A stretch of 64,000 nucleotides of DNA from Pseudomonas purpurea (GTDB taxonomy: Bacteria; Pseudomonadota; Gammaproteobacteria; Pseudomonadales; Pseudomonadaceae), in the NCBI RefSeq assembly GCF_039908635.1, contig NZ_CP150918.1, positions 930,001-994,000 of the forward strand, read 5' to 3'. Below the pieces are notes generated by a model. That model did no database searches. It had not been told where the DNA came from and was given only the letters and a program-made list of their open reading frames with translations. The position numbers and the translations under genes were made by a program. Positions 56,538-64,000 of the stretch are shown piece by piece; within the stretch, counting starts at the first letter, position 1; every line of letters begins with the position of its first letter.

Positions 56538-58079
56538 ATGAGCGAATTCGACCTGGGACGCCGTCGAGTCATGCAAGCCGTCGGCGCCGGTTTGCTGTTG
56601 CCCGGCCTGGCCCCGGCGGTGATTGCTTCGGTCAAGGATCGTCCGCAGCTCACGGACGGCGTGCAATCCGGTGACTTGTTGGGCGACCGGGCGATGATCT
56701 GGAGCCGCAGCGACCGTCCGGCGCGGATGGTGGTGGAATGGGACACCCGCAGCCAGTTCGGCAACCCTCGGCGTTTCGTCTCGCCGCTGGCCGACGCCCG
56801 TACCGATTTCACGGCGCGGGTCGAGTTGACCGGACTGCCGGCCGATCAGGCGATTTTCTACCGCGTGTCCTTTGAAGACGCCCAAAGTGGCGTGGCCAGC
56901 GAACCCTGGTTCGGTCACCTGCGCAGTGTGCCGCAGGCCCGTCGCGACATCCGTTTTGTCTGGAGCGGCGACACCGTCGGCCAAGGCTTTGGCATCAACC
57001 CGGACATCGGCGGCATGCGCATCTACGAAGCCATGCGCCTGCGCCTGCCGGATTTCTTTATCCACAGCGGCGACACCATCTACGCCGACGGCCCGGTGCC
57101 CGCGCAGTTGACCACCGAAAGCGGTCGGGTGTGGCGCAACATCACCACTGAAGCCAAAAGCAAAGTGGCAGAAACCCTTGATGAATATCGCGGCAACTAT
57201 CGTTACAACCTGATGGACGAAAACATCCGCCGGTTCAATGCCCAGGTGCCGCAGATCTGGCAGTGGGACGACCACGAAGTGGTGAACAACTGGTCGCCGG
57301 GCAAGCAACTCGATGACCGCTACCAGAGCAAAGATATCCACAGCCTGGTCGGGCGTGCGCGGCAAGCCTGGCTGGAATACGCGCCGATGCGCTTGCAGAG
57401 CGCCGATGGCGGCGGCCGGATCTATCGCAAGCTCGGTTACGGGCCGCTGCTGGACGTGTTTGTCTTGGACATGCGCAGTTATCGCGGGGCCAACGACGAC
57501 AACCTGGGCGGCGAAAAAGCCTTCCTCGGGCGTGAGCAACTGGACTGGCTCAAGCGTGAGTTGAAGGCTTCGAAGGCCCAGTGGAAAGTCATCGCCGCCG
57601 ACATGCCGATTGGCCTGGGCGTGCCTGATGGCGAGGTCAGCCCCGGCGTGCCGCGCTGGGAAGCGGTGGCCAACGGCGACCCCGGCCCGGCCCAGGGGCG
57701 CGAACTGGAAATCGCCGAGCTGCTGGGTTTCCTGCGGGCGCAGCAGGTACGCAATTACGTTTGGCTGACGGCCGATGTGCACTACTGCGCGGCGCACCAG
57801 TACCACCCGGACCGCGCGGCGTTTCAGGATTTCGAACCGTTCTGGGAGTTCGTCGCCGGGCCCTTGAATGCTGGGAGTTTCGGGCCGAACACACTGGATA
57901 AAACCTTCGGCCCTACAGTGGTCTTCGAGAAAGCCCCGCCTGCGCAGAACACCTCACCGTTTGCCGGGTTTCAGTTTTTTGGCGAGGTGAATATTGACGG
58001 CCAGACAGGGGAGATGAGTGTGGTGTTGCGGGATCTGGATGGGGTGGGTGTGTTTGAGCAGAAATTGCAGCCGGTTTGA
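56538..58079 (+). CDS. PhoD-type alkaline phosphatase, Tat-exported
   Basis: A 513-residue protein with a twin-arginine signal (GRRRVMQAVGAGLLLPGLAP) and the PhoD metallophosphatase fold: FVWSGDTVGQG, FFIHSGDTIYADGP, WDDHEVVNNW and ADVHYCAAHQY supply the Fe/Ca ligands. It likely hydrolyses phosphate mono- or diesters in the periplasm. It starts 84 bp after fruA with no Pho-box recognised by eye. A REPIN-like element follows. Confidence 0.92.
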   Translation: MSEFDLGRRRVMQAVGAGLLLPGLAPAVIASVKDRPQLTDGVQSGDLLGDRAMIWSRSDRPARMVVEWDTRSQFGNPRRFVSPLADARTDFTARVELTGLPADQAIFYRVSFEDAQSGVASEPWFGHLRSVPQARRDIRFVWSGDTVGQGFGINPDIGGMRIYEAMRLRLPDFFIHSGDTIYADGPVPAQLTTESGRVWRNITTEAKSKVAETLDEYRGNYRYNLMDENIRRFNAQVPQIWQWDDHEVVNNWSPGKQLDDRYQSKDIHSLVGRARQAWLEYAPMRLQSADGGGRIYRKLGYGPLLDVFVLDMRSYRGANDDNLGGEKAFLGREQLDWLKRELKASKAQWKVIAADMPIGLGVPDGEVSPGVPRWEAVANGDPGPAQGRELEIAELLGFLRAQQVRNYVWLTADVHYCAAHQYHPDRAAFQDFEPFWEFVAGPLNAGSFGPNTLDKTFGPTVVFEKAPPAQNTSPFAGFQFFGEVNIDGQTGEMSVVLRDLDGVGVFEQKLQPV

Positions 58080-58108
58080 CACATTTCCGGCCTTGCCACA
58101 GATCAAAT

Positions 58109-58205
58109 GTGGGAGCGGGGCTTGCTCGCGAAGAGGGTTTGACATTCAACAGAACGGTTGCCTGTCAGACCGCTTTCGTCGGATCGCCGCCCGGCCCACT
58201 CCCAC
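58109..58205. repeat. REPIN-like inverted repeat
   Basis: TGTGGGAGCGGGGCTTGCTC at 58109 and the inverted ACTCCCACG ending near 58205 form the outer ends of a REP doublet. It lies between the converging phoD-type gene and the PepSY reductase. The left arm is the common P. fluorescens GTGGGAGCGGGCTTGCTCGCGA type with one extra G. Confidence 0.7.
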
Positions 58206-58222
58206 GGGGGATTTGTTTTTGG

Positions 58223-60755
58223 TCAGTAGACGTCCCGTCGATACCGACCCTGCTCGATCAACCGCTCCACTTCATCGGCACCCAGCACCTCGTTGAGCAC
58301 CTGATCCACGCCGGAGGCCATCCCTTTCAGGCTGCCGCAGATGTAGATTGACGCACCGTCCGCCAGCCATTGCTTCAGCTCGACCGCGCGTTGGCGCAGG
58401 CGATCCTGAACGTAGACCTTCTCGGCCTGATCCCGCGAGAACGCCAGGTCCAGGCGTTCCAGATCCCCCGAAATCAGCCAGTCTTCAAGCTCTTCGCGAC
58501 ACAGGTAGTCATGCTCCCGATGGCGCTCGCCGAACAGCAACCAGTTGCGCTGCTGACCGTCGGCGATACGCGCCTTGAGCAGGCTGCGCAGCCCCGCAAG
58601 GCCGGTGCCGTTGCCCAGCAAAATCATCGGCACCGGAGCGGGCGGCAAGTGGAAACCACTGTTGCGCCGCACCCGCAGGCTGATTGCGCTGCCCACCGGG
58701 GCGTGTTCGGTCAGCCAGCCGGAGCCGATGCCGAGGCTGCCATCGGCGTGGCGTTCCTGACGCACAATCAGCTCCAGCACACCGTCGGCGGCAATCGAGG
58801 CAATCGAGTATTCGCGCATGGCCAACGGCACCAGTGCATCCACCAGCGCCTGTGCATGCAGGCCGACCAGATGAGTGCGGTTTTCCGGCAACTGACGGCT
58901 GGCGAGCGCTTGTTCGAGGGTTTCCTGCAAGCCGTCGAGTTGCACGGGCGACTCGCTTTCAAGGCCCAGGCCCCAGCAGGAAATGTTCGATGGCCCACGG
59001 GCAGTTGCGCGGCAACACTTCCACCAGGTCACCGGCCAGCCAACTGCTGGTGCTCGGCGCGGTCAGCCCCAGCAAGTACACGCCGCAACCGCTGCTGCCC
59101 GGGTTGAGCAGTTCGCGCGTGCTCAAGGTCCAGTTGTCGTAGCCCGGCGCTTGCCAGAGGTCGATTGGCGCCTGGCCTGTCAACTGGCCCAGTTGTTGTT
59201 GCCAGTGACGCAAGGCGTACGGGTCGCCACTGTCGACTTCTACCGGGGCAAACAACGTGGTGCCGCCATGTTCCGTCAGCCAGGTGTGCAAGCGCCGGGC
59301 GAAGCCGCAGAAGTGTGGGTATTGACGATCACCGAGGCCCAGCACTGCATGGTTGAGGTGTGTCAGGTTCAAGGCCCGACCCAGCACCTTGCGCTCGAAA
59401 CCGCGAGCGCTGTCCGGTGCTTCACCGTCGCCGAAGGTGCTGACCACGAACAGCGCATGGCTGGCATCCAGCAGGTCTTGCTCACTGATAGCGGCCAGCG
59501 CCTGGACCTTCGCCGGCACGCCGCCCGCCTGCAACTGGCTGGCGGTCTGCCAGGCCAATTGCTCGGCAAAACCGCTCTGGCTAGCGAAGCCGATCAGCCA
59601 CGCAGGCGCGTCGCTGGTGGTTGGCATCAGGTCTTTGCGGGCGTTCTTGATCTGGCGTTTCTTGCGGCGACGGTCCAGGTACAGCAACCAGCCGGTGATG
59701 AAAAACAGCGGCATGGTCAGCGCGCCCAGCATCAGCACAATCCGCCCGACGAGGCCGAAGTAGCTGCCGACGTGCAGCGCGTAGACGCTGGTCAGCAACT
59801 GGGCCTTGAAGCTCTTGTCGCTGTAGCGATCGTGGCGGCTGATGACGCCGGTTGCGGGGTCCAGGGTGATCTGGTTCAACGCCCGGTCATGGGGCGAGTT
59901 TTGCAGCAGATAAAACACGGTCGCCGGTTGCCCGGCCACCGGCGGCATACGCACGTTGTAGGCGCTCAGGCCGGGACCGGCAGCGCTGTAGAGGCTGCTC
60001 CAGATAGCGTTGTAATCGGCGACTGGCGCGGGGCCTTTCGGGGGCGGTGCGCCGCGACCGCTTCGCACGCGCTCGTTTTGTGGCGCGTCGGACAGCAGTG
60101 TTGTCAGGCCCTTGTTGTACCACTCGTACGACCAGGACAACCCGGTCAGCGCCGCCAGCAGGTAGATCAACAGGCTCCAGGTGCCGGCCACGGCATGCAG
60201 GTCCCAATTGAAACTGCGGCCCTTTTTCGCCCAGTCCAGGGTCAGCCAGGTGCGCCAGTTGCCGACCTGACGCGGCCAGCGCAGGTAGAGCCCCGACAGG
60301 CAGAAAAAAATCAGGATCAGCGTGCAGGCCCCGGTGATTTGCCGACCGGTATCACCCATGGCCAGGAAGCGGTGCAGTTGCAGCATCAGGCCGAAAAAAT
60401 CCTGGCCGACCGCGTCGCCCATGAACTCGCCCGTGTACGGATCGAAGTAACGCATCTGGCCACGGCGCTCGCCTGGTGGCGGGGTGAAAAACACCCGCGC
60501 GGCGTTGCCGCTGTCGGTGTCGACCCAGAGCATCGATACTTTTTTACCTTCGCCAGCCTCGACCTTGGCCACCAGTTCCACGGGCGGCAGGACCCCGGCC
60601 GGCAGTTTTTCCACTTGCAGCACCGAGGGGTTCAGCGCCAGCAGTATTTCGTCCTGAAAGGACACCGTCGCCCCGGTGATGCCCATCAAGGCCAGGACCA
60701 GGCCTGCACTGATGCCGAAGAACCAATGCAGCTGGAACAGGGTTTGCTTCAACAC
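58223..60755 (-). CDS. PepSY/flavodoxin/FNR membrane reductase, with 1-base frameshift
   Basis: Two frames form one 843-aa protein: 60755 to about 58975 and then the next frame to 58223. An N-terminal PepSY-TM region ([19 protein letters not shown], residues about 1-380, four helices) is followed by a flavodoxin domain ([21 protein letters not shown]) and a FAD/NAD(P)H reductase module ([26 protein letters not shown]). Deleting one C of CCCC at 58971-58974 restores [12 protein letters not shown] across the joint. It corresponds to the oxidoreductase beside piuA in P. aeruginosa and probably reduces imported ferric siderophore. As read it would stop 66 residues before the reductase module is complete. 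Confidence 0.88.
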
Positions 60756-60840
60756 GTGGACCGCCTTGTTCGTTTAAAAGTGTTCGTCACGGCGCGCAGT
60801 ATGCCGTGAGTTGTCGAGAAGTATTCGCTATTACGCACAA

Positions 60841-60869
60841 AAGCCCCGCTCACATAATGAGCGGGGCTT
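60841..60869. terminator. Terminator between the TonB receptor and the reductase
   Basis: AAGCCCCGCTCA (60841-60852) pairs with TGAGCGGGGCTT (60858-60869) around CATAA, with A-rich and T-rich flanks. It lies just after the receptor stop at 60887, so the reductase likely has its own promoter or depends on readthrough. Confidence 0.88.
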
Positions 60870-60886
60870 TGGGCTTCACCTCTGTA

Positions 60887-63214
60887 TCAGAAGTGGAAGT
60901 TGGTGCTCAGCAATGCCGTACGGCCCGGCGCCTGGTTGGCGAAGTGGGTCGAGAAGGCCTTGTCGTAGTAGGTCTCGTCGGTCAGGTTTTGCAGGTTCAG
61001 TTGCAGGTCGACGTTCTTGCTCAACTTGTAGCTGGCCATGGCGTCGTAACGGACATAGGAGTCGACCATGGTGGTGTTGGCCACGTTGCCGAATACGTCA
61101 TCGACATAGAATGCGCCGCCGCCCAGGGTCAGTTTCGGTGTGACGTTGTAAGTCGTCCACAGGCTGGCGCTGTTACGCGGTGTGTTCGGCAGTTGGTTGC
61201 CGTCGGTGGCGTGGCTCATCGCGCCGCCGTCAACCTGTTCGCTGTCCATGTAGGCGTAGCCGGCGAAGACTTGCCATTTGTCGGTGATCTTGCCGCTGGC
61301 CGACAGTTCGATCCCTTGCACGCGGGTCTCGCCGGCGTTTTCGTAGGAGGTGGTGCCCACTTGAACCCGTGCGTTTTCTTTCTCGGTGCGGAACAGGGCG
61401 GCGGTCAACGACAGGCGATCGTTGAGCAGGTCCCACTTGGTGCCCAGTTCGTAGTTCTTGGTGGTTTCCGGCTCCATGTCGCTGCTCAGCAGCTTGCCGT
61501 CACGGTTCTTGGTGCCCGCCAGCGGGTTGCCGTCCATGCCTTCGCCCAGGGTGTTGCCCGGTGGCGTGGCCGAGGTGGCGTAAGACGCGTAGATGCTGCC
61601 GTGTTCGGTCGGTTTGTACACCACGCCGAACTGGCCGGTGATGAACTCGCTGGTATCGCCACCTTTGGCGGTGGTGACACCCTTGGCGTTGTGGGACTTG
61701 TAGTCCGTGTCGAAGTGGTCGTAGCGCAGGCCCATGTTCACCAGCCATTGTGGTGACAGTTCCAGGGTGTCGAACACGTACAGGGCACGGGTGTTGGCGG
61801 TGGTGTCGGTGCCGGTACGGTCACGCGCGATGGAACCGTTCCACGGGTCGTTCGGGTTCGGGTTGGACAGCGAGGTGCAGTTGAAACCGCTCGGCGCGCC
61901 GATCATCGACGGGGTGCAATTGAAGCTTGGCTTGTCCGCCGGGCCTGAGCCTGGGGTGGTGTCGGTGTTGACGAGGTACCCAGACTTTTCGCCTTCCTCA
62001 CGGGTGAATTCAATGCCGGTGGAGAAGCTGTTCTTGAACCCGGCGATGTAGAAATCACCGAACAGGTCAGTCTGGTTGGTGGTGGTGGAGACGTTGCTGA
62101 CGCGGCTGTTGGCGCGGCGCCACAGACTGCCGTTGTTCACGTTGCCCTTGCTGTCGTCCGGCTGGGTCAGGATGTAGTCCTGCATGCTGGTGCCGTGGCG
62201 CAAGGTGTTCTTGACGGTCAGTGCGTCGGTCAGGTCGTGCTCGATGGCAAAAGTCGCGGTATCGGTGCGGCCCTTGCGGAAGTCGCGGTTCAGGCCATAG
62301 AAATTGCTGCTGTCGCCACCGGCGTTCGGCTTGTCCGGGTTGTGCTTGTTGCGATCAGTGGTTTTGCCGCTGGCGGGCACGCTGTACGGGATACCCGAGT
62401 CCGGCGTGTCATTGTTCTCGAGGTGGTAGTAGTCGAGATTGACGCGGGTGTCGGTGCCCAGGCCGAAGGCCAGCGAGGGGGCGATGCCCCAGCGGTCGTA
62501 GTCGACCTTGTCGCGACCGGCGACGTTGCTTTCATGGCTCATCAGGTTCAGACGGCCGGCAGCGGTGTCGCTGAACTGGTAGTTGCCATCGAGGGTGTAA
62601 CGCTGGGTCTGGTCCGAGCCCCAGGTGAAACCACCGTCGAAGGCGTTGCCCAGGTGCGCTTTTTTGCTCACCAGGTTGATGCTGCCGCCGGCTGCGCCAC
62701 GACCGCCAATGGCCGAGTTCGGGCCTTTGCTGACTTCGATCGATTCCACGGCAAAGATTTCGCGGCTCTGCGAGCCGGTGTCGCGGATGCCGTCGAGGTA
62801 GGTGTCGCCCTGGGCGTCGAAACCACGAATGAATGGACGGTCACCCTGGGGGTTGCCGCCTTCGCCAGCACCGAAGGTAATGCCCGGCACGGTGCGCAGT
62901 GCATCCTGCATGGAGAGGGCGCCGGTGTCCTTGAGGACTTGCTGCGGGATCACAGTCACCGAACGCGGGGTATCAATCAGCGGCGCGGTGTACTTGGGCG
63001 AGGAGGCTTTCTCGACCTGATAGGAAGTGGAGCTCTGGGTTTCGCCAACAACGCTGGTGGCATCCAGGGAAATCGCATTGCTCGGCGCTTTTTCGTCAGT
63101 TTTCTCGGCCGCATAAGCCATGTGGGCGGCGGAACTGGCGGTGATGGCCACGCCCATTGCAGACGCGAGCAAACGTGGTGAACTGACCGGTAATTGTGAT
63201 GGTTGGCGTGACAT
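60887..63214 (-). CDS. piuA: TonB-dependent catecholate siderophore receptor (PiuA/Fiu type)
   Basis: A 775-residue outer-membrane receptor starting MSRQPSQLPVSSPRLLASAM at 63214 after a GGGAGGGG site. A signal peptide ending AHMAYA (about residue 35) is followed by a plug domain (TPRSVTVIPQQVLKDTGALSMQDAL, RGFDAQGDTYLDGIRD, GRGAAGGSINLV) and a 22-strand barrel ending in phenylalanine. Context (piuC divergent, reductase downstream) and plug sequence fit PiuA/Fiu, which take up catecholate iron complexes and some siderophore-drug conjugates. The exact ligand is inferred. Confidence 0.9.
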   Translation of the reverse strand: MSRQPSQLPVSSPRLLASAMGVAITASSAAHMAYAAEKTDEKAPSNAISLDATSVVGETQSSTSYQVEKASSPKYTAPLIDTPRSVTVIPQQVLKDTGALSMQDALRTVPGITFGAGEGGNPQGDRPFIRGFDAQGDTYLDGIRDTGSQSREIFAVESIEVSKGPNSAIGGRGAAGGSINLVSKKAHLGNAFDGGFTWGSDQTQRYTLDGNYQFSDTAAGRLNLMSHESNVAGRDKVDYDRWGIAPSLAFGLGTDTRVNLDYYHLENNDTPDSGIPYSVPASGKTTDRNKHNPDKPNAGGDSSNFYGLNRDFRKGRTDTATFAIEHDLTDALTVKNTLRHGTSMQDYILTQPDDSKGNVNNGSLWRRANSRVSNVSTTTNQTDLFGDFYIAGFKNSFSTGIEFTREEGEKSGYLVNTDTTPGSGPADKPSFNCTPSMIGAPSGFNCTSLSNPNPNDPWNGSIARDRTGTDTTANTRALYVFDTLELSPQWLVNMGLRYDHFDTDYKSHNAKGVTTAKGGDTSEFITGQFGVVYKPTEHGSIYASYATSATPPGNTLGEGMDGNPLAGTKNRDGKLLSSDMEPETTKNYELGTKWDLLNDRLSLTAALFRTEKENARVQVGTTSYENAGETRVQGIELSASGKITDKWQVFAGYAYMDSEQVDGGAMSHATDGNQLPNTPRNSASLWTTYNVTPKLTLGGGAFYVDDVFGNVANTTMVDSYVRYDAMASYKLSKNVDLQLNLQNLTDETYYDKAFSTHFANQAPGRTALLSTNFHF

Positions 63215-63369
63215 GTGAATTCCCCTCCCCAAGGATTTGAGGCCGCGGAATATAGGTCAAACAAGTATGTGTATCAATTGCGACTTATTGCTATTTGCAT
63301 CGAATTTACATTCTTTACAATTTATCCTTACGGTTTTTACAGTCTCATCCGTCTGACGGGTTTTACAGG

Positions 63370-63388
63370 CTCAATAAGAATCAATACC
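63370..63388. promoter_or_regulatory. Candidate Fur box upstream of piuC
   Basis: CTCAATAAGAATCAATACC matches the 19-bp Fur consensus at 12 positions, with the AATCA core intact. It lies 33-51 bp upstream of the piuC ATG. A weaker AT-rich match lies around 63275-63296 nearer the receptor. Confidence 0.5.
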
Positions 63389-63420
63389 ATTGCGATCCTT
63401 TTGCTTTCAGGTGTCGCGCC

Positions 63421-64000
63421 ATGCTGCTGCATATCCCCGGCTTGTTCTCTCGTGACGAGGTGCTGCGCATTCGCGAGGCTCTGGAGCAGGCTGACTGGGC
63501 GGACGGCAAGATCACCGCCGGTTACCAGTCGGCCAAGGCCAAGCACAACCTGCAACTGCCTGAAGGTCACCCGTTGGCGCAGGAAATCGGCGCGGCGATG
63601 CTGGAGCGCCTGTGGAAAAATCCGCAGTTCATGTCGGCTGCGTTACCGCACAAGGTCTTCCCGCCGTTGCTCAATTGCTACACCGCCGGTGGCAGTTTCG
63701 ACTTTCATATCGACAATGCCGTGCGCCAACCCAAGGGCAGCGTTGAGCGGGTGCGCACGGACCTGTCGTCGACGCTGTTCTTCAGCGACCCGGACGACTA
63801 CGACGGCGGTGAACTGGAAATCCAGGACACCTTCGGCACCCAGCGGATCAAGCTGCCGGCGGGTGACATGGTGTTGTATCCGGGTTCCAGCCTGCATAAG
63901 GTCAACGCGGTCACTCGCGGTACGCGTTACGCGTCATTCTTCTGGACCCAAAGCCTGGTGCGCGAAGACAGCCAGCGCACATTGCTGTTCGAGATGGACG
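63421..64000 (+). CDS. piuC: PiuC, Fe(II)/2-oxoglutarate dioxygenase (3' end outside window)
   Basis: The first 193 residues of a PKHD-type hydroxylase (family length about 226). The iron and co-substrate residues are all present: His96 and Asp98 in FDFHIDNA, His159 in SSLHKVN and Arg169 in GTRYASF. PiuC is divergent from the TonB receptor and is iron-regulated in P. aeruginosa; its substrate is not known but may be linked to siderophore handling. The frame remains open at the window end. Confidence 0.95.
   Translation, partial: MLLHIPGLFSRDEVLRIREALEQADWADGKITAGYQSAKAKHNLQLPEGHPLAQEIGAAMLERLWKNPQFMSAALPHKVFPPLLNCYTAGGSFDFHIDNAVRQPKGSVERVRTDLSSTLFFSDPDDYDGGELEIQDTFGTQRIKLPAGDMVLYPGSSLHKVNAVTRGTRYASFFWTQSLVREDSQRTLLFEMD

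Overview
The window looks like chromosomal core DNA of a fluorescent Pseudomonas (P. fluorescens-like group). Gene content and order match that genus: fur-bamE-ratAB-smpB, recN-grpE-dnaK-dnaJ-dapB-carAB-greA, rlmE-ftsH-folP-glmM-tpiA-secG-tRNA-Leu-tRNA-fMet-rimP-nusA-infB-rbfA-truB-rpsO-pnp, nadC-ampDE, cra-fruBKA and a piuA/piuC-type iron locus. Codon use is GC-rich, and REP-type 'GGGAGC..GCTCCC' palindromes lie between genes. This assignment comes from recognised families and order, not from a database search.

Layout: 1-4872 holds lactate utilisation genes (lutB partial, lutA, permease lldP) divergent from the regulator lldR, with a clear GntR/FadR-type operator between them. 5021-8868 holds smpB, an NSS transporter, ratA, ratB, bamE and fur. 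8944-20917 holds recN with a LexA box, the heat-shock genes with two sigma-32-type promoters, dapB, then carA-carB-greA behind a terminator-like leader. 20949-28220 covers DUF4149, yhbY, rlmE, ftsH to secG and two tRNAs. 28360-37308 is the translation/RNA operon ending in pnp and tRNA-Thr. 37566-41025 is the most accessory stretch: an AT-richer acyltransferase, a repeat-bearing coiled-coil secreted protein and a small acidic protein. 41107-48834 holds nadC, a DUF1631 protein, ampDE, a chemoreceptor and a zinc-ribbon membrane protein. 48835-56453 holds tatD, cra and the fructose PTS. 56538-64000 holds a PhoD-type phosphatase, then a PepSY/flavodoxin reductase, a TonB receptor and the start of piuC.

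The most striking observation is that four otherwise well conserved genes (lldP, carB, rbfA and the PepSY reductase) each carry a single extra base. Removing one base restores the full family-length protein in every case (564, 1073, 133 and 843 aa). All four extra bases sit in a short G or C run within or directly beside a 5'-GGCCTG-3' on one strand. Loss of carB and rbfA in one strain is unlikely, so a systematic sequencing or assembly error, perhaps at a modified motif, is the best explanation.

I did not find a CRISPR array, prophage, transposase or recognisable defence system. Most of the window is ordinary conserved core; the findings are mainly regulatory sites, sequence-quality problems and two or three poorly characterised genes.
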